Source: Amycolatopsis nivea
GTDB taxonomy: Bacteria; Actinomycetota; Actinomycetes; Mycobacteriales; Pseudonocardiaceae
Direction of reading: 5' to 3'
NCBI RefSeq assembly: GCF_004522235.1
Contig: NZ_SDLT01000030.1
Coordinates: 42,173 to 106,172, forward strand
DNA: 64,000 bases
Of the stretch, positions 1-8,512 are shown one piece after another (within the stretch, counting starts at the first letter, position 1; each line of letters opens with the position of its first letter). The notes under the pieces were generated by a model that saw only the letters and a list, made by a program, of their open reading frames with translations, searched no databases and was not told the DNA's origin. A program made the translations under genes and the position numbers.

Positions 1-156
1 CCAGCCCAGCACGGGACTGCTGAGCCGCACCGCGCCGCGAGCGACGCCGAACCCGGATCTCCCGCACGCGGAGCGTGCCGGATCAGCGCCAATCCCGCAT
101 CAGCAGCGCACGAGGTCAACGAACCAGGATCAGCCCTGCGCCAAAGCAAGCACCCC
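1..156. other. Left edge, no gene recognised
   Basis: No open frame with a convincing start, ribosome site or recognisable protein motif lies here. It may hold the end or promoter of a gene outside the window. Confidence 0.5.
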
Positions 157-522
157 TCAACCGACCTCCTCGATCTCCACGCGATCCGGGTAGAACGCGA
201 CGTGCCCCTTGATCGCAGCCACCGCGTCATACGGAGCCTCGTACACCCACACCGCGTTCTCGCCGTCCGGCACCGCGGCGAGGCTGTAGTAGGAAGCGTC
301 GCCCTTGTACGGGCAGTGCGTGCGGTGCTCGGTGGGCGACAGCATCGCCAAGTCGACATCTTCCAACGGGATGTACTGCACCGGCGGATAGCTGGCCTCG
401 CGCAGCACCTGCGCGCGGGTGGTGTCGGCGATGGTCTTCTCGCCTGCCTTGACCACCACCCGCGCGGGGTTGGGCTCAACGGTGATCGGGTGGTCCGGCC
501 CCGGGATCAGCTTGTCGGGCAT
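157..522 (-). CDS. DUF427 domain protein
   Basis: A 121-residue cytoplasmic protein of the DUF427 family, a small beta-rich fold common in actinobacteria with no settled biochemical role. Visible family features are the central HCPYKGDASYYSL stretch and the following segment with the VWVYEAPY motif. The frame is open a further 21 codons upstream, but the start at 522 is preferred because a GGAGGAG ribosome site precedes it and the protein then begins MPDKLIPGPDHPI, as family members do. It lies downstream of the protease gene on the same strand, about 80 bases away. The family is confident; the function is unknown. Confidence 0.85.
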   Translation of the reverse strand: MPDKLIPGPDHPITVEPNPARVVVKAGEKTIADTTRAQVLREASYPPVQYIPLEDVDLAMLSPTEHRTHCPYKGDASYYSLAAVPDGENAVWVYEAPYDAVAAIKGHVAFYPDRVEIEEVG

Positions 523-603
523 GTTCTCCTCCTCCGCGCAACGGAATCGGTGCGCACTCCCAACACTAGGCCGGACCACCGACAAAATCAGACGTCGGGA
601 AAC

Positions 604-1317
604 TCAGACGCCCGCGACCTGCGAGATCCAGCTGCGGTACCGCGTGATGTTGGTGTACGCGGTGCTGCTCTGCCGGTCGCTGGTCGACGCGACGCCCACC
701 TGCCGTCCGGACGCGAACATCGGGCCGCCCGAGTCGCCGCCCGCGGTGATGCCGTCGCCGTACGTCGCGCACACCGCGACGCCGCCTTCGTAGTCACTGC
801 ACGACGGCGTCGTGACGCGCACGTTGGCCACCTTCAGGTACCGCGACTGGCAGTTGATCTCCGAACCGCAGCGGCTCGTCGCGCCCCAGCCGTACACCTG
901 CACGGTCTGCCCGGCGCGGACGTCGGTCGAGGTGCCGAGCGGCGAGTACGTCGCGTTCACCGAGCTGGACAACCGGACGATGGCCAGGTCAGCGGCGCCC
1001 GGGTAGCGCGTGATCGCGGCGCCGGTGGCCATCGTGCCGCCGCTGCTCTGGTCGAGGCTGCCGATGCGGAAGGTGTAGGTCCCGCTGGAGGCGACGCAGT
1101 GCTTCGCGGTGAGGATGTACTGCGGCGCGATGATCGTGGCCGTGCAGTTCTGCTGCCCGTTCACGAACAGCCGCGCGGCCCACGGGGCGTTGGAGGCGTA
1201 ACCGCCGCCGATGATCGCCGGGGTCGCGGCCGGTCCACTGGCAGCGGCGGCCTCTCCGGCGAATCCGGCCAGGCCAAGCGCGGTAGCGAGCACGAGTAAA
1301 CAGGTGCGCAAACGCAT
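604..1317 (-). CDS. Secreted trypsin-like serine protease (S1 family)
   Basis: A 237-residue precursor of a chymotrypsin-fold protease. Residues 1-26 form a signal peptide (MRLRTCLLVL core, AAA cleavage region). A short propeptide leads to the activation site AIIGG near residue 35, so the mature N-terminus would be Ile35. The catalytic triad is visible: His73 in TAKHC, Asp110 in ADLAIV and Ser196 in GGDSGGP. Cys58/Cys74, Cys150/Cys156 and Cys173/Cys183 can form disulfides. Six residues before the catalytic Ser, where trypsin has its specificity Asp, there is Ile190, so cleavage after Arg/Lys is not assured. A GAGAG ribosome site precedes the start. It is probably exported by Sec and acts outside the cell. 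The family is confident; the substrate is unknown. Confidence 0.93.
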   Translation of the reverse strand: MRLRTCLLVLATALGLAGFAGEAAAASGPAATPAIIGGGYASNAPWAARLFVNGQQNCTATIIAPQYILTAKHCVASSGTYTFRIGSLDQSSGGTMATGAAITRYPGAADLAIVRLSSSVNATYSPLGTSTDVRAGQTVQVYGWGATSRCGSEINCQSRYLKVANVRVTTPSCSDYEGGVAVCATYGDGITAGGDSGGPMFASGRQVGVASTSDRQSSTAYTNITRYRSWISQVAGV

Positions 1318-1475
1318 GGTCTCTCGTTTCTGCGGCTTCGTCGCCGCGGTTCCGGTGGGGACGGGGAACCCCGATCATCAGGGCGTCGCCCAGGAACCAG
1401 AACCGGCGAAAGTAGCCGGGGACCACCTGTTCTTCCGCTGCCGCCGCCGCTACGGACAGTTCCGCGTACTGTTCC

Positions 1476-1877
1476 TCAGCCGGCGACCCGGGTCCGGCGC
1501 AGCCAGTACAGGCCGATCACCGGGAGCACCAGCGGGATGAACAGATATCCCTGTCCGTACACCGACCAGACCGTGGCGTCCGGGAACGCCTGCCGGTCGA
1601 AAATGCTCAGGGTGCCGACGGTCAGCACGCCCAGCAGTTCGACGGTGCACGCGGCGAGCGCGATCCGCCACCACGTCCGGCCGCCGCGGGCGAGCGCGAC
1701 CGTGGCCAGGATGTAGACCACCGCGGCGAAGGCCGACAGCACGTACGCCAGCGGTGCCTCGTGGAATTTCGTGCCGATCTGGACGCCCGCCCGCGACGTC
1801 GCGGCGAGCGCGAAGATGGCGTACACCGCGACCAGGATCCGGCCGGGGCCGGTGGCCGTCTTACGCGCTTGCTCCAC
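1476..1877 (-). CDS. Small integral membrane protein
   Basis: A 133-residue protein with four hydrophobic segments (about residues 13-30, 44-63, 70-88 and 105-125). These are separated by short polar loops, with a basic C-terminus (LRRTRVAG). No catalytic motif is visible and I do not recognise a named family. The start is a GTG at 1877 with a GAGG-type site just upstream. It overlaps the end of the preceding membrane-protein gene by 17 bases, so the two are probably translationally coupled and may form a hetero-oligomer. It is real by coding statistics and overlap; the function is unknown. Confidence 0.75.
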   Translation of the reverse strand: MEQARKTATGPGRILVAVYAIFALAATSRAGVQIGTKFHEAPLAYVLSAFAAVVYILATVALARGGRTWWRIALAACTVELLGVLTVGTLSIFDRQAFPDATVWSVYGQGYLFIPLVLPVIGLYWLRRTRVAG

Positions 1878-2226
1878 TCCACACCTCGTTCAGTCGCAGC
1901 ACCATCACCGGAATGGCCAGGCAGGCGATGCCGAGCACGACCGTGCTCGACCGGCTCTGCTCGGCAAGCGCCCACGCCGCGCCGACCGGCAGCACGACGA
2001 GGCAGCCGATCAGGTAGGCGAGGTAGGTCGCGAGGCTGCCCGGGTGGTGCCCGCTCGCGAGCAGCACGATCCCGATCACGAGCTGGGCGACCAGCAGCAC
2101 CTCGACCACCGCGAGCGCGACGAGCAGCGGGGTGTCCGGGAGTTTCTTGCGCGCCGCCTGGACGAAACTCCACAGCGCGACGAGCGCGGCGCATCCAGCG
2201 ACCGCTATCGCGAACCCGACGATCAC
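1861..2226 (-). CDS. Small integral membrane protein, paired with the next gene
   Basis: A 121-residue protein with four predicted membrane segments (about residues 2-22, 32-53, 62-82 and 92-111). The C-terminus RLNEVWSGASA overlaps the next gene. The open frame extends further upstream, but the GTG at 2226 has an AAGGAGG ribosome site at good spacing and gives a protein starting inside the first hydrophobic helix. It is first in a two-gene operon reading away from the lanthionine-synthetase-like gene, with the two starts separated by a 318-base spacer. No motif points to a function. Confidence 0.72.
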   Translation of the reverse strand: MIVGFAIAVAGCAALVALWSFVQAARKKLPDTPLLVALAVVEVLLVAQLVIGIVLLASGHHPGSLATYLAYLIGCLVVLPVGAAWALAEQSRSSTVVLGIACLAIPVMVLRLNEVWSGASA

Positions 2227-2334
2227 CCGTTCCTCCTTCTGCCCGCCGGCCTCAACGTACCCGCCTGGCTCACCGCCCCGGACGGGCGAGGGGCCGACGG
2301 CGTGGCCGGGGCCACGTTCACCGGAACGGGTCGC

Positions 2335-2361
2335 TGGCATTCCGTCAATTCCCGAATGCCA
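2335..2361. promoter_or_regulatory. Inverted repeat in the 2227-2544 divergent spacer
   Basis: Perfect 8-base arms TGGCATTC and GAATGCCA are separated by 11 bases, between the divergent membrane-protein operon and the lanthionine-synthetase-like gene. The arms suit a dimeric regulator. No run of T follows, so a terminator is unlikely. The rest of the spacer shows no peptide gene. Confidence 0.4.
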
Positions 2362-2544
2362 CGGAAATCCCGCTCGACCGGGCGACGGCAACTCACTCTC
2401 GGTTCGTCACCGCCGGTTTTATCCTCGCCCCGCTCGGGTCGGCCGAACGCTGAAATGGCGGATTGGCGCGACGCCGAAGCTGTGCGGGAATGGTTTCCGT
2501 CGCCGGAGAACCGGAGAAGCGCATACGCGGAAGGATCCACTTTC

Positions 2545-4998
2545 ATGAACGTCCGGCACGAGGCATTCTGCCTCGCCGATCCGTGGTTCTTCGACCGCCG
2601 ACGGGAAATATCCGCCGACGACCTGGCCGCCCCGCCCTATAGTCCACAATGGACTGCCGAGGACCACGGACACTGGCGTTACCTCCACCCCGTCGGAGCC
2701 GTTTTGCCGGAACAGGGCTGGGCCGTGGAGATTTCCGCCGCGCCCGGCAATGCCGACCGGGTACTGGACCGCGTTCGCGAGTACTGCCGGACCGCCGGGC
2801 TGCACCACCGGCATCTGCGTTCCCGGTCGATTTTCCTCGACCGCAATGCCGAATATCCGACCACCGGCGGAACCGGTGCACTGGCCACTATTTATCCTCC
2901 CGACAATAACGCCCTCGAACGGATCCTCGACGATCTTTCCGAACTCCTCACCGGCGAGCCCGGACCGGATATCGACGGCGCGCTTCGCTGCGGAGAATGC
3001 CCGATTCACGTGCATTACGGCGGATTCACGCCCCTGTGGACCGAACATGGCGGCGCCCGCGTGCCCGCGTTGCGCAGGCCGAGCAGCGCACTCGAACCCG
3101 CGCCGCAGGGCCCGGAGTTCTCCGTGCCGAACTGGGTCCGGATCCCCGACTGCGTCGCGGAGTACACCGACGCGCCGATGCCGCCGCACCGGGTCGCCGA
3201 GGTGCTCCGCCGAGCCCACGGCACCGCCGTCTACCTGGCCGAACGCGGTGGCGAGCAGGTGCTCGTCGAGGAGGCCTGGCCCTACACCGGACTGGACGGC
3301 GACGGCGTCGACGCGGTCGCGCGGCTGGAGCGCAAACACGACCTTTTCGAGCGGCTCGCCGGAATCCCCGGCATCCCGAAGACCCACGCCTACCTGCCCG
3401 GACAGCGGCACTACCTGGTGCGGGAGTACCGGCAGGGCCTGCCGCTGGACGTCTGGCTCACCCGGCATTACCCGCTCACCCGCCGCGACTGCCCCGAAGC
3501 CGACCTCGCCGCCTACCGCAGGCAGGCGTTGTCCGTGGTGGCGCAGGTCGACCGGATCGTCGCCGAAGCCGCCGAACGCGGCGTCGTGCTCGAAAACCCG
3601 CGCAACATCCTGGTCGACAGCTCCGGCACGGTGTCGCTGACCGGCTTCGACCGCGACGAAACCGCCCTGCGGCTGCGTCTCTTCCTGCCGCTGGCCCCGC
3701 TCTATCACCTGGTGCCGGAACGCCTCCGCTGGGCGGCCGAGCTCACCGAACGCCGGTTCTCGCTGCCCGCCGGCTACGCCGACAGCATCGCGCCGCACAC
3801 CGAGCCCGCGCACACCGAACTCGACGAACCCCGCCCCGATTGGACCCTGGTGCGCAAGCAGATCGCCGAAGCCCTGCTCGCGTGCGCGACCCCGGATCGG
3901 CGGGATCGCCTGTTCCCCGGCGACATCGAGCAGTTCCGCGTCGGCGGCGCGACCTTCGGCACCGGCGCGGCGGGCGCGCTGCACTCGCTGCACGTCGCGG
4001 GCGTCGGCCGGTTCCCCGAGCACGAGCAGTGGCTGCTGGAGGCGATCGAGGGAGAACAGCCCAGCCGCGCGGGTTTCTACGACGGCAGTCACGGAATCGC
4101 ATACGTGCTGGAGGAATTCGGCTACCGGAAGGCCGCGGCCGATCTCCTCGCCGCCTCGCGCGCGCTGGTGGACCAGACCGTCGGCCACGATCTCGCGAGC
4201 GGGCTGGCCGGCGTCGGCCTGACCCGGCTGCACTTCGCCGCGACCCGCGGCGACAACGAATTCGGCAGGCAAGCACTGAACATCGGCATCCGCCTCGCCG
4301 AGGCACTGGACACCGCGGAACCGCCGGGAGCGACCGCGCGAGCCGGGCTTCTGTACGGCTGGTCCGGCCCGGCGCTGCTGTTTCTGCGGCTCTACGAACG
4401 CACGGGCGAACCGGCCTGGCTGTCGTTCGCCGATCAAGCACTCGAACGCGACCTGGAGGAATGCGTCCCGGCGCTGGACGGCTCGCTGCCGGTCCGCGAC
4501 GGCAACCGCGGTTCGCGCCGTGGGGCGGGAATCGGCAGCGCGGGAATCCTGATCGTCACCGAACAACTGGCGCGGTACCGCTTCGACGCGAAGGCCGCGC
4601 GCAGCCTGCCCGCGCTGCGCGTCGCGTGCCGCGGGGAGTTCGCGCTCCATCCCGGACTGCTGAACGGCCGCTGCGGACTCGCCGCCGGACTGGCCTTCAG
4701 CAGCACGCCGGACCGGCGCACGCAGGACGCGATCGACCGGCACCTGACGCGGCTTTCCTGGTATGCGGTCCCGTTCCGCGGCGGCCTTGCCTTCCCCGGC
4801 ACTCGCCTGCTACGACTGTCCGCCGACGTCGCCACCGGCGGCGCCGGAGTCCTGCGCACCCTCGCCGCGCTTCAGGACGGCATCGAACTGCTTCCGTTCC
4901 TCGGCCCGACGCCGCGGGGTCAGTCATTAGTCCACTGCGGACAGCAACTGTCGACAAGTCAATTCGCCGACAGTTCCGCCACACGGAACCTCGACTGA
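2545..4998 (+). CDS. lanKC: Class III lanthionine synthetase-like protein with degenerate kinase and lyase motifs
   Basis: An 817-residue, three-part protein in the order of class III lanthipeptide synthetases. The N-terminal lyase-like domain (about 1-200) opens with HEAFCLADPWFFD, then a kinase-like domain (about 210-480) and a LanC-like cyclase domain (about 500-800, with GSHGIAYVLEEFG and LLNGRCGLAAGL). Normally such enzymes phosphorylate Ser/Thr of a precursor peptide, eliminate phosphate and cyclise. Several positions conserved in the family as I know it are changed. The strand-3 Lys-Glu-Ala is Glu242-Glu-Ala, the catalytic-loop Asp is missing (VVLENPRNIL, 347-356), the DFE motif is Gly367-Phe-Asp, and the lyase WKIHVS motif reads WAVEIS (59-64). 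The start at 2545 has GGAAGGA nine bases upstream; an in-frame ATG at 2455 is possible. A TTA codon lies at 4927. No precursor gene is seen on either side. Confidence 0.85.
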   Translation: MNVRHEAFCLADPWFFDRRREISADDLAAPPYSPQWTAEDHGHWRYLHPVGAVLPEQGWAVEISAAPGNADRVLDRVREYCRTAGLHHRHLRSRSIFLDRNAEYPTTGGTGALATIYPPDNNALERILDDLSELLTGEPGPDIDGALRCGECPIHVHYGGFTPLWTEHGGARVPALRRPSSALEPAPQGPEFSVPNWVRIPDCVAEYTDAPMPPHRVAEVLRRAHGTAVYLAERGGEQVLVEEAWPYTGLDGDGVDAVARLERKHDLFERLAGIPGIPKTHAYLPGQRHYLVREYRQGLPLDVWLTRHYPLTRRDCPEADLAAYRRQALSVVAQVDRIVAEAAERGVVLENPRNILVDSSGTVSLTGFDRDETALRLRLFLPLAPLYHLVPERLRWAAELTERRFSLPAGYADSIAPHTEPAHTELDEPRPDWTLVRKQIAEALLACATPDRRDRLFPGDIEQFRVGGATFGTGAAGALHSLHVAGVGRFPEHEQWLLEAIEGEQPSRAGFYDGSHGIAYVLEEFGYRKAAADLLAASRALVDQTVGHDLASGLAGVGLTRLHFAATRGDNEFGRQALNIGIRLAEALDTAEPPGATARAGLLYGWSGPALLFLRLYERTGEPAWLSFADQALERDLEECVPALDGSLPVRDGNRGSRRGAGIGSAGILIVTEQLARYRFDAKAARSLPALRVACRGEFALHPGLLNGRCGLAAGLAFSSTPDRRTQDAIDRHLTRLSWYAVPFRGGLAFPGTRLLRLSADVATGGAGVLRTLAALQDGIELLPFLGPTPRGQSLVHCGQQLSTSQFADSSATRNLD

Positions 4999-5318
4999 GT
5001 GTCCGGACACTTTTTGAATCACTCATTCAGCCCAGCCCGTTGGTCCGGAATTCGCAGTCAGGGCCAGGGCCTCGGGAAACGCCGGGGGAACCCGCCGCTA
5101 CCGTCGGTAACCGGCGTCAAGACCGCGTTCGGCCGCACGTTCAGCGGCACCACGAGGCCCCCGTTCGTGATAGAAACCGGGGCTGTTCCGTTCGGTGGGC
5201 CTACGAAGGGTGTATCCGAGATTTCCGTGACGAGGACCACTCGCACCCACTGGCGTGTCCGCTTCCCCGGCCGTGTCCGCACTCTCGCCGAGGGTGACCC
5301 AGGAGTTCGTGAATCATC
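4999..5318 (+). other. Spacer between the LanKC-like gene and the conservon
   Basis: This 320-base spacer presumably carries the conservon promoter. I looked for a 40-60 residue lanthipeptide precursor (leader with an LLxLQ-like motif, Ser/Thr/Cys-rich core) in all frames and found none. An open frame from 4999 translates to an Arg/Thr-rich sequence without family resemblance and is rejected. Confidence 0.5.
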
Positions 5319-7682
5319 GTGGAGAACAAGGACGATCCCGGCAAGGCGTACGACAAGTCGATCCGGAAGAGGCTGACCCGGACGGTCCTGATCCCGAGCA
5401 TCACCCTGCTCGTGCTGTGGGCGGTGCTGGCGACGGCCTTCTTCATCAACGGCTTGTACGTGCGGCTCGTCGCGGGCTCGGTGCGTGACGTTTCGATCCC
5501 CGCGCTCACCGCGCTGTCGTCGCTGCAGCAGGAACGCCAGCTCGCCCTGCAGTACCTCGACAGCCCCAGCTCCGGCCCGCAGCAGCTCCAGCAACAGGAG
5601 CAGGACAGCGACGGCAAGCTGAAGGGTCTGCAGGACGCCTTCGCCGCCACCATTTCCAGCGCGCCGGACGAGATCGCCGGCAAGGTCACCGCGCTGAAGG
5701 CGCAGCTCGACCAGCTGCCGGTGCTGCGCTCGCAGGTCAACTTCCGCAGCATCAACCGCGCGCAGGTCAACTCCTACTACAACGGTGTCCTCGACTCCGC
5801 GGCGACGCTGTTCGACACCCAGGCGCGCATCGTCCCCGACGCGACCGCGGTGCAAGGCGCGATCTCGGCGACCTCGCTGTTCCGCGCGGGCGACCTGATG
5901 TCGCGCGAAACGTCGCTGGTGTCGGCCGCGTTCTCCGGCGGCACCTTCGCGCCGGACGACTTCGTCCAGTTCTCCCAGCTGGTCGGCTACTACCGCACGC
6001 AGTTGGCGCAGATCTCGCCGTTCCTCGAACCAGCCGTGCGCCAGCACTACCAGCAGCTCTCGACGAGCGACGCGTGGAAACGGCTCAACGCGGCCGAGGA
6101 CTCGCTGATCAAGCACGGCCCGTGGACCAGCGGCGACCAGAACAACGTCCCGGTCTCGGCGGGCGATTGGCACGCGCTGACCGCGCAGGTCGCGCAAGGT
6201 CTGAACCAGCTCACCATCGAACAGGCCGACCAGGTTTCCGCCGCCGCGATCGACTCCGGGAACGCGCAGCTGCGCAACGCGATCATCGGCAGCATCGTGG
6301 CCCTGCTCGCCTCGCTGGCCGCGATCATCGTCGCGGTGCGGGTGTCGCGCTCGCTCGTCGACCGGACCCTGATGACGCGCCTCGAGCGGCTGCGCAACGA
6401 CTCGCTCGACCTGGCGCGCAACCGGCTGCCGAATATCGTCCGCAGGCTCAAGAGCGGCGATCCGGTGGACATCGAGGCCGAGCTGCCGAAGCTGGACCAC
6501 GGCCGGGACGAGATCGGCCAGGTGGCCGAGGCCTTCAACACCGCGCAGCTGACCGCGGTCAACGCGGCCGCGAGCGAGGCGAAGGCGCGCAGCGGTGTGC
6601 ACAACGTGTTCCTCGGCATCGCCCACCGCAACCAGGTGCTGGTGCACCGGCAGCTGCAGATCTTGGACGAAATGGAAAGCCGCGAAGAGAACTCGACCCA
6701 GCTGGCTTCGCTGTTCCAGCTCGACCACCTCGCCGCGCGCGCCCGGCGGACCACCGAGAACCTGATCATCCTCGGCGGCAAGCAGCCCGGACGGCGCTGG
6801 CGCAAACCGGTTTCGCTGATGGAGGTGCTGCGCGCGGCCGTCTCGGAAACCGAGCAGTACTCGCGGGTGCAGGTCGAGCAGGTGCCGGACGTCGCGATCG
6901 TCGGCACCGCGGTCGCCGACACCATTCACCTCGTCGCCGAGCTGGTCGACAACGCGACGTCGTTCTCCCCGCCGGGTTCGCAGGTCGAGGTGACCAGCCG
7001 GATGGTCGCGCGCGGCGTCGTGGTCGACGTGTCCGACCAGGGGCTGGGCATGAAGGAGGGCGTGCGCGAGTGGGCTAACGCGATGATGGCCGACGCGCCC
7101 GAATTCGACGCGATGGCACTGCGCGCGGACTCCAGCCTCGGCCTGTTCGTGGTCGCGCGGCTGGCTTCGCGGCTCGGCATCACGGTCACCTTCGACCCGT
7201 CGCGGTACGGCGGCACCCGGGCGACCGTGCTGATCCCGTCGAACCACCTCGCCGACGCGAACGCGCCCGAACCCGCGGACGAGGCCCCGGCGCTCGCCCA
7301 GGTCGGCGCGCCCGCGCAGGAAAGCGCCGTCCAGCGCTCGGTCCCGGAGGCTCCGCAGCCGACGCCGCGGCCGTACCCGGCCCGTCCGCTTCCGACGCCG
7401 AGCCCGCGCACCCCGGAGCCGTATCCCCCGTCCGCGGGCCAGATCCCGGACGTCCCGGCCGCGCCGCGCGCCGCCGGACCGGACCTCAGCGGGCTGCAGG
7501 GCGACGACCGGCCCCGGCTCCCGCGCCGGCAGCCGCAGCAGAACCTCGTCGCCCAGCTGCACGACGACCCGGACGCCGCCGCCGAAGCGGACGTGACCAA
7601 CGCGGGCGAGACCACCGCGCGGACGCTGATGGCGTTCCACAAGGGCACCCGCCGGGCGCGAGGCGGGCAAAATGACTCATAA
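5319..7682 (+). CDS. cvnA: Conservon sensor histidine-kinase-like protein CvnA
   Basis: A 787-residue membrane sensor and the first gene of a conservon. Transmembrane helix 1 lies near residues 20-43, an extracellular helical sensor region near 45-315 and helix 2 near 320-345. A HAMP-like linker follows, then a HATPase_c domain at about 500-640 with an N-box in ELVDNATSFSPPGS and a G-box in VSDQGLGM. The C-terminal tail, about 650-787, is rich in Pro and Ala. No clear phospho-acceptor HExxxP box is seen, as is usual for conservon sensors, which assemble with CvnB-D as a G-protein-like complex at the membrane. The start is GTG with AGGAG rather far (13 bases) upstream. cvnB follows after 42 bases. 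Confidence 0.92.
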   Translation: MENKDDPGKAYDKSIRKRLTRTVLIPSITLLVLWAVLATAFFINGLYVRLVAGSVRDVSIPALTALSSLQQERQLALQYLDSPSSGPQQLQQQEQDSDGKLKGLQDAFAATISSAPDEIAGKVTALKAQLDQLPVLRSQVNFRSINRAQVNSYYNGVLDSAATLFDTQARIVPDATAVQGAISATSLFRAGDLMSRETSLVSAAFSGGTFAPDDFVQFSQLVGYYRTQLAQISPFLEPAVRQHYQQLSTSDAWKRLNAAEDSLIKHGPWTSGDQNNVPVSAGDWHALTAQVAQGLNQLTIEQADQVSAAAIDSGNAQLRNAIIGSIVALLASLAAIIVAVRVSRSLVDRTLMTRLERLRNDSLDLARNRLPNIVRRLKSGDPVDIEAELPKLDHGRDEIGQVAEAFNTAQLTAVNAAASEAKARSGVHNVFLGIAHRNQVLVHRQLQILDEMESREENSTQLASLFQLDHLAARARRTTENLIILGGKQPGRRWRKPVSLMEVLRAAVSETEQYSRVQVEQVPDVAIVGTAVADTIHLVAELVDNATSFSPPGSQVEVTSRMVARGVVVDVSDQGLGMKEGVREWANAMMADAPEFDAMALRADSSLGLFVVARLASRLGITVTFDPSRYGGTRATVLIPSNHLADANAPEPADEAPALAQVGAPAQESAVQRSVPEAPQPTPRPYPARPLPTPSPRTPEPYPPSAGQIPDVPAAPRAAGPDLSGLQGDDRPRLPRRQPQQNLVAQLHDDPDAAAEADVTNAGETTARTLMAFHKGTRRARGGQNDS

Positions 7683-7724
7683 CGACCGAACACCTCACCA
7701 CACCGAAAGTCAGGGTCTGTCCGC

Positions 7725-8150
7725 ATGAACGAGTACGGGAATTCCACCCCTGATCTCAATTGGCTGCTCGACGACGTCGTCAACCGCGTCGTCGGCGCGC
7801 AGAACGCCATCGTGCTGTCCGCCGACGGCCTGCTGCTCGGCAAGTCGTCCGGGATGAGCAAGGACGACTCGGACCAGCTCTCGGCCATCGCGTCGAGCCT
7901 GCAGAGCCTCGCCAAAGGGGTGAGCAGGCAGTTCAACCGCGGGCCGGTGCTGCAGAACATGATCGAGATGGAACGCGGGTACCTGTTCGTCTCGGCGGCG
8001 GGGCAGGGCGCGTGCCTCGCCGTGCTCGCCGGCGCGGACATCGATGTCGAAATGATCGCGTACGAGATGAACCGGCTGGTCAAGCGCGTCGGCGACTACC
8101 TGGCGTCGGCGCCGCGCGAGGCCGCGAACCTGCTGCGGGAGGCGACATGA
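7725..8150 (+). CDS. cvnB: Conservon Roadblock/LC7 protein CvnB
   Basis: A 141-residue cytoplasmic protein of the Roadblock/LC7 family. The opening LNWLLDDVVNRV, the AIVLSADGLLLGKSSGM strand-turn and the VSAAGQGACLAVLA strand are typical of bacterial conservon LC7 proteins. They bind the small GTPase partner (CvnD), acting as scaffold or GTPase modulator. The gene ends in ATGA, where the last codon overlaps the cvnC start, so the two are translationally coupled. The assignment rests on both sequence and the invariant gene order. Confidence 0.93.
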   Translation: MNEYGNSTPDLNWLLDDVVNRVVGAQNAIVLSADGLLLGKSSGMSKDDSDQLSAIASSLQSLAKGVSRQFNRGPVLQNMIEMERGYLFVSAAGQGACLAVLAGADIDVEMIAYEMNRLVKRVGDYLASAPREAANLLREAT

Positions 8151-8512
8151 GCGACGACGGCTGGTACGACGAGGCCGCCGGACCCCTGGTCCGGCCGTAC
8201 ACCATCACGAGCGGACGGACCCCGTCTGAACACCAGCTCGACCTTTCCACCCAGGTGATGACCCTGCAGCAGGGATCGGACCCGGTCGGGCTCGGCCCGG
8301 AGCACCTGGCGATCACGCAGCTGTGCCGCAGACCCTTGTCGGTGGCCGAGATCGCGGTGTACGTGAAGCTGCCGCTCGGCGTCGTGCGCGTGCTGTGCGG
8401 GGACCTGATCGACCGCGGTCTCGTCATCACCCGCGCCCCGTCCCGTCAGCCGGCCCAGGTGCCGGACCACGAAACTCTCCAGGCGGTTCTCGATGGCCTC
8501 ATCAAGCTCTGA
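8147..8512 (+). CDS. cvnC: Conservon DUF742 protein CvnC
   Basis: A 121-residue DUF742 protein. The N-terminal VRPYTITSGRT segment and the C-terminal winged-helix-like stretch (LSVAEIAVYVKLPLGVVRVL, DLIDRGLVI) are characteristic. It starts at the ATGA overlap with cvnB and itself overlaps cvnD by 20 bases. CvnC proteins are conserved in every conservon and may link the G-protein module to output, but the biochemical role is not settled. Confidence 0.93.
   Translation: MSDDGWYDEAAGPLVRPYTITSGRTPSEHQLDLSTQVMTLQQGSDPVGLGPEHLAITQLCRRPLSVAEIAVYVKLPLGVVRVLCGDLIDRGLVITRAPSRQPAQVPDHETLQAVLDGLIKL

Noticed and set aside
4999..5376. Lanthipeptide precursor or a 125-residue protein downstream of the LanKC-like gene
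   Set aside because: The translation is Arg/Thr-rich with no leader-core layout, and overlaps the start of cvnA in another frame.
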